Assembly: GCF_000426485.1 (NCBI RefSeq)
Contig: NZ_AUFL01000011.1
Location: 62,001 to 126,000, forward strand
Reading direction: 5' to 3'
DNA length: 64,000 nucleotides
DNA from: Indolivaga capnocytophagoides DSM 22835
Lineage (GTDB): Bacteria; Bacteroidota; Bacteroidia; Bacteroidales; Dysgonomonadaceae
Shown here: positions 60,332-64,000 of the stretch, in pieces
How the letters are laid out: each line of letters opens with the position of its first letter
How positions within the stretch are numbered: the stretch's first letter is position 1
Notes under the pieces: model-generated
What the model was told of the DNA's origin: nothing
Databases searched by the model: none
The model's input: only the letters and a program-made list of their open reading frames with translations
Made by a program: the position numbers and the translations under genes

Positions 60332-60762
60332 TCACATATTTACTTCATATTTTGATTGTAAAAAGTCGATCGTGCCTTTCATTAGTTTTTTCAGTACTTC
60401 CTGATTAATGTCAGAAAGTTTGTTGACATAAATACAAGCTTTCCCCATTTTGAATTTTCCCAAATCTTTGAGTAAATGTTCGTGTTCTTTGAGTCCTGTA
60501 TAAACGTAAAGCGATATGGCTGCTTTGCGTGGCGAAAACCCAACAAGAGGCCAATCGCCTTGCTGACGGCTTCTGTCGGATTTGTAATGATAACTTCCAA
60601 ATCCTATTATACTGGCGCCCCACATTTTTGGTTCATAGCTCGTGAAGTCCTGCATCAGTTTAATCAGTTCAAAACTGTCTTTTCGTCTTTGCTGGGTTGG
60701 GCAAACTGGTTGATAAATTCGTGAACATCCGTGTCGGTTTGTTTTGTTTTTATTTCTGCCAT
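60332..60762 (-). pseudogene. DUF1801 domain protein, frameshifted
   Basis: The natural start is ATG 60762 (MAEIKTKQTDTDVHEFINQF). That frame ends after about 32 codons, while the conserved rest (RRKDSFELIKLMQDFTSYEPKMWGASIIGFGSYHY...) continues in another frame down to 60332. The switch is near CAACCCAGCAAAGACG, about residue 23-28, and a one-base insertion or deletion explains it. A sequencing error is possible. Confidence 0.75.
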
Positions 60763-60910
60763 AAATAGTCGGTATAAACGGATTATTTGTTTCTCTTTTT
60801 TGCTTCAATGGCGAAAAATCAGGCAAATAGTTAGGTGTACAGCCCTTGGACACCATTTCTCCTTTGTAAAGCCCTGTTTTCTCTCCTAATGCAATACATC
60901 GTTTTCGATA

Positions 60911-61423
60911 TTACTCTTCATAAACACCAATCCAGCCTGCAGTGAAATTCATGGCCCATTGAACTTCCGGCTTTTCTTTCAAAATAGTAGCTTCTAGTGC
61001 TGAAAGTAAATAAGCGGTATTGTCCGGAGGAATTTACCCGATCCATCTCAATCTTGCTTGATAATACCAGAATACCCTTCTTTGGAGGGAAGAAGCACTG
61101 TTTTCCCATAATTCGATCAGTGCAATTGTTTTTTTATCTTTTGTGAGTTGGTTAGCCATTAACCAATCCGTCAGTTGATTTCTCTCATTGACCGAGTGGG
61201 CGTGCATATCCTGATCCAATTTATTAACCAAATCTTGTGAAATCATCCGGATATCCATAATCAAAATTTCCAATTGCCGGGCTAGAAATATACCGGTTGA
61301 CCATAGTTCCATAGCAAGACTGTGATCTTTTTTAATTTCTTTTGCAATTTTACGCAGGCCGCCTAATTTAGTTTTGCTATTGATTTGATTCAGGATGCTT
61401 TCTGCTTTTGAAGATGGGGCCAT
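60911..61423 (-). pseudogene. AlkD-like DNA alkylation repair protein, interrupted by an in-frame TAA
   Basis: The HEAT-repeat AlkD-like sequence starts at 61423 (MAPSSKAESILNQI). It reaches RVFWYYQARLRWIG and meets TAA at 61034-61036. The same frame then continues without a break as IPPDNTAYLLSALEATILKEKPEVQWAMNFTAGWIGVYEE to its true stop at 60911. The usual residue at the stop is Gln, so CAA to TAA would account for it. AlkD-type proteins excise alkylated bases. Residual function is unlikely without read-through. Confidence 0.75.
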
Positions 61424-61444
61424 ATCAATCTCTTGATTTGTTCA

Positions 61445-61864
61445 TTATTCGGCCAGCATTTTTATTTTTTCCAATGCAACCGGAAACTGTTTGAAAAAAT
61501 AATCTTCATATTCTTCTTCGACAAGTAATTCTACTGTCAAATGGGTTTTTCCATCAGATTCTGTCAGAATATAACTTTCTGTTGACGACTGCTTGTAGGG
61601 CGGTTGTTCCTTGTCGTTATCAATTTGTCCCAAATGCCGGAATAACATAAATTCATTGGGGCGTTTTTTCTCAATTACGCTATACATACCCTGTCCTTCC
61701 CCATTTAGAAATAAAATCCGGCTACCTTCTTTCCAGTCGCTTACAGCATGCGAACCTTCGCTGAATACTTTTGTCCATGCACGATAATTACTGTCTTCCT
61801 AAAGAATAGTCCATACTTTTTCTTTGGAAGCCTTGATCTCGATGTCGAATGATATTGTCTTCAT
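61445..61864 (-). pseudogene. SRPBCC (START-like) domain protein, interrupted by an in-frame TAG
   Basis: From ATG 61864: MKTISFDIEIKASKEKVWTIL, then TAG at 61799-61801, then EDSNYRAWTKVFSEGSHAVSDWKEGSRILFLNGEGQG and on to the stop at 61445 in the same frame. The family often has Trp at the interrupted place, so TGG to TAG is likely. A shorter product from an internal Met (61687) would lack the N-terminal strand and helix. Confidence 0.75.
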
Positions 61865-61887
61865 ACTAATTTTAACTCTGGATATAA

Positions 61888-62215
61888 TTATAACGTAATA
61901 ACATAAATCCCACCGAAAAGTTTATCGTTTTTTGCGTATGAAAGCAGCAACGATCTTAGAACTATAAAAACGACATGACGAACGAAAATAAACCAGTAGA
62001 TTTTGGCAATATATATATCATGCTTCAACAATGTCTTTTCGATAAGAGGTTCTATGTGCTTCCATTTAATTCCGGCTAGTCCGCAGCCGATACGAGGCGT
62101 ATACACACTTGCAATCAATGATTTGGCTTCCCTCTGTTAGTTTTTCTAAACAGGATTCGATAGCTTCATGGCGAACCTCCTTATGAAGCAAATGATTACA
62201 TGACTTCTCGTTTTT
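61888..62215 (-). pseudogene. Macro domain (ADP-ribose hydrolase-like) remnant
   Basis: The C-terminal macro-domain block SVYTPRIGCGLAGIKWKHIEPLIEKTL is clear. The helix before it (EVRHEAIESCLEKLTEGSQ) is in a different frame, and the first two-thirds of the domain are absent. A frameshift near 62115 plus an N-terminal deletion explain it. Confidence 0.65.
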
Positions 62216-62221
62216 AAAAGG

Positions 62222-62650
62222 TTATGAATTATACTCTACGATTTCTGATACAATGTCTTCTTCGAAACTTATTTTTAACCAATCAGGGTCTATTCCCATA
62301 ATCTGAGGTTTGAACCCTATATAATATATAAGTGCATTTTTTTCTACACGATCCGGTTTTCCTAAATATTCTTTTACCTCTTTTTTTGTTTTACCTTGTA
62401 ATAGTTTATCCTTCTTTAAACTAGATGAATATTCGTAACGTATTTCTCTATTATTAAGCCAAACTTCTCTGTCAAAATTTCGGTCAGGATAATAGCTCAT
62501 GGTAAAAATTACGCATGATACTATGATGACATATAATATTGGAACTGTTATTATGGATGCAATTATACTATACAGAGATTTTGAGTTTTTTAGTATCCAT
62601 CTCCAAATGAAAAATAATACTACCATTAATAGTAGTACAATTATATACAC
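62222..62650 (-). CDS. Membrane-anchored hypothetical protein (SmpA/BamE-like repeat)
   Basis: 142 residues. Two hydrophobic segments (about 1-20 and 27-50) are followed by a soluble domain with KKDKLLQGKTKKEVKEYLGKPDRVEKNALIYYIG, reminiscent of the small SmpA/BamE-type fold. The rest is unrecognised. It is divergent from the large gene at the window edge. Confidence 0.65.
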   Translation of the reverse strand: MYIIVLLLMVVLFFIWRWILKNSKSLYSIIASIITVPILYVIIVSCVIFTMSYYPDRNFDREVWLNNREIRYEYSSSLKKDKLLQGKTKKEVKEYLGKPDRVEKNALIYYIGFKPQIMGIDPDWLKISFEEDIVSEIVEYNS

Positions 62651-62742
62651 CTAAAAAGTAGAATTATATGGGCCGATAAATGCAAATCCTATATTTATTT
62701 GTACTTTTACATAAATATTACCACTATTACCATGAAAAAAAT

Positions 62743-64000
62743 ATGATGGATTATTCTAAGAATATGCCAACTGGTACTTACTCAAAAAATGTATCAGAAC
62801 CAATCATACCTATCTTTCTGAAATTCAGGGACGATTACGCAGACACATGGGGAAGAAATGCTGACAATACGCTTCCATTCGCTCAGGTTAGACAGATTCT
62901 TACCACTAATCCCCACCGTTGTTTCTTTCAAAAGCAAAAAAGCGGTGGAAAGGGTGATAAGTCCAGGCACAAAATAATTGTACCCCTGGAAGATGAAAAA
63001 GCCATAGAATTAGGGGTTACACTTTGGAATGGCAAAGTAGATGCCTTTACAGAAGTATTTGGATATTTTGCAGGTAAAAGCAAAGAAATCCCGTTTTTTG
63101 CAGAACCAACCAAAGATACTTTGGCATACCATTGCTCTTTTCACGTAGGTGACTTAAAAGATAAGCAAGGTACACAATCCTCTTTATTCAAGGATATGTA
63201 TAAGAGGGTAGAAGCGCTTCCTGTCCCCTCCGTGGATATCAACAAAGAAAAAGACAAACGCATATGGACCAATTATGTCATCGCATTAAAGAAGCTCATA
63301 AAGCAAAAAGAGCAGATCTGGAAAATCAAAGAAGTTCGTAGACCTTACACTGATACGAACAGCGACAACGAGCGGGTCAACTACATTGATATCCTCATAA
63401 ACGAGAAAGACCTGAGCCGGCAGTTTGAAGCCGAACTTAAACATTATTTCAATGCGCAGGGGCTGGAAGACTATGGAGCCAATGAAGACAATGCCTTTAT
63501 TGAATTCAACACATACCAGGAATTAACCTCCGAACAAAGAGATAAACTCCATGAAATAGCCAATGAATATTTTTACGATATTTCCAACGACTCTCCTATA
63601 CATTATTTCGCAGGAGACATTATCTTTAAATATGTAGATAGTACCTCGAAAGAAGAAGTTATCTCTCAATTAAAAGGTATTTTAAAAGACGAATATCAGA
63701 TAGAATGTACCATAGATGAATACGGCCGGCTGGATATTACAGAGACAGACCTGCCCCATATCCGGAAAGTTGTCAGCGACAATTTTGATTCCCTGTTGGA
63801 AGTAAAACAGAACAACGACATCGAACTGAAAGTAAATGTAGAGGCCCCCCTTATCACATCCGCAATCTTACTTCAGGCAAAATCCCTGTTACAGGAAGAA
63901 GGCCTGAACCCCGACCGGTTAAAAATAAGCATTACGGAAGACCAGCGGCAACTCATCCTTGAAATTAATGCGCACATACGGGCGGATATTTTCAAAGATC
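62743..64000 (+). CDS. Large unrecognised protein, N-terminal 419 residues (runs off the window)
   Basis: It starts at ATG 62743 and stays open to the edge. There is no signal peptide or membrane segment. It is rich in charged residues, with a helical RIWTNYVIALKKLIKQKEQIWKI stretch near 175-197, and about residues 280-419 have a repeating alpha/beta pattern. No catalytic motif appears in the visible part. The IW-NY-AL-LI-K pattern is faintly like N-terminal regions of large helicases of phage-defence or repair type, but that is a guess. Codon use (more CCC, CGG, CTG) differs from the core genes. Confidence 0.7.
   Translation, partial: MMDYSKNMPTGTYSKNVSEPIIPIFLKFRDDYADTWGRNADNTLPFAQVRQILTTNPHRCFFQKQKSGGKGDKSRHKIIVPLEDEKAIELGVTLWNGKVDAFTEVFGYFAGKSKEIPFFAEPTKDTLAYHCSFHVGDLKDKQGTQSSLFKDMYKRVEALPVPSVDINKEKDKRIWTNYVIALKKLIKQKEQIWKIKEVRRPYTDTNSDNERVNYIDILINEKDLSRQFEAELKHYFNAQGLEDYGANEDNAFIEFNTYQELTSEQRDKLHEIANEYFYDISNDSPIHYFAGDIIFKYVDSTSKEEVISQLKGILKDEYQIECTIDEYGRLDITETDLPHIRKVVSDNFDSLLEVKQNNDIELKVNVEAPLITSAILLQAKSLLQEEGLNPDRLKISITEDQRQLILEINAHIRADIFKD

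Noticed and set aside
60763-60856. Upstream extension of the DUF1801 frame
   Set aside because: The extension is out of frame with the natural start at 60762 and has no family similarity.
58962-61864. Stop-codon recoding in the island
   Set aside because: Both TAG and TAA are involved, and frameshifts occur beside them, so decay fits better than a special code.

Overview
The window looks like a Bacteroidales chromosome, most likely Dysgonomonas or a close relative. The evidence is AT-rich DNA, SusC/SusD-type polysaccharide utilisation genes, a hybrid two-component regulator, type IX secretion (T9SS) C-terminal tails, and the Bacteroidetes promoter pattern (TTTG, about 19 bases, TAnnTTTG). 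The genus is an inference from gene content, not from a marker comparison.

Region 1-13.0 kb (minus strand) is a xylan/glucuronoxylan operon read from GH35 down to GH3: GH35, GH115 alpha-glucuronidase, SGNH acetylesterase, GPH-type symporter, GH10 xylanase lipoprotein, GH43, GH67 alpha-glucuronidase and a GH3 beta-xylosidase cut by the window edge. A divergent hybrid two-component sensor/regulator (13.5-17.6 kb) is its probable controller. Region 17.6-28.2 kb is core genome: tRNA-Gln, tyrS, rpsF-rpsR-rplI, a MarR regulator, an exported thioredoxin, an ECF sigma factor, htpG, a small membrane protein with an ABC ATPase, and gdhA. Region 28.6-42.4 kb is a starch/alpha-glucan locus (SusC, SusD, SusE-like, a T9SS-tailed GH13, GH97) with a convergent lacI-transporter pair. 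Two identical 14-bp LacI-type palindromes in front of the susC and GH97 units link the two halves.

Region 42.7-57.4 kb holds tRNA-Ser(GGA), tatD, a polyprenyl synthase, a large T9SS-tailed surface protein with a tiny glycine-rich partner, ansA, a YkgJ-type protein, an outer membrane phospholipase, two tandem exported paralogues behind a long microsatellite-bearing leader, an AddB-like nuclease, and tRNA-Ser(TGA). From that tRNA onward (57.3-64 kb) lies an integrated island. It has a tyrosine recombinase, then a run of minus-strand genes of which five are visibly broken (methyltransferase remnant, DUF1801 frameshift, AlkD-like nonsense, SRPBCC nonsense, macro-domain frameshift). It ends with a large unrecognised gene running off the right edge.

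The most unusual non-coding signal is a family of dispersed elements of about 100 bp. Each is built from a 13-bp palindrome (consensus AGGTCTNAGACCT), a second stem (CTTTGG...CCAAAG) and a third stem whose two arms change together between copies, followed by a conserved tail. Full or short copies sit in at least a dozen gaps, often overlapping stop codons or lying within about 30 bases of start codons.
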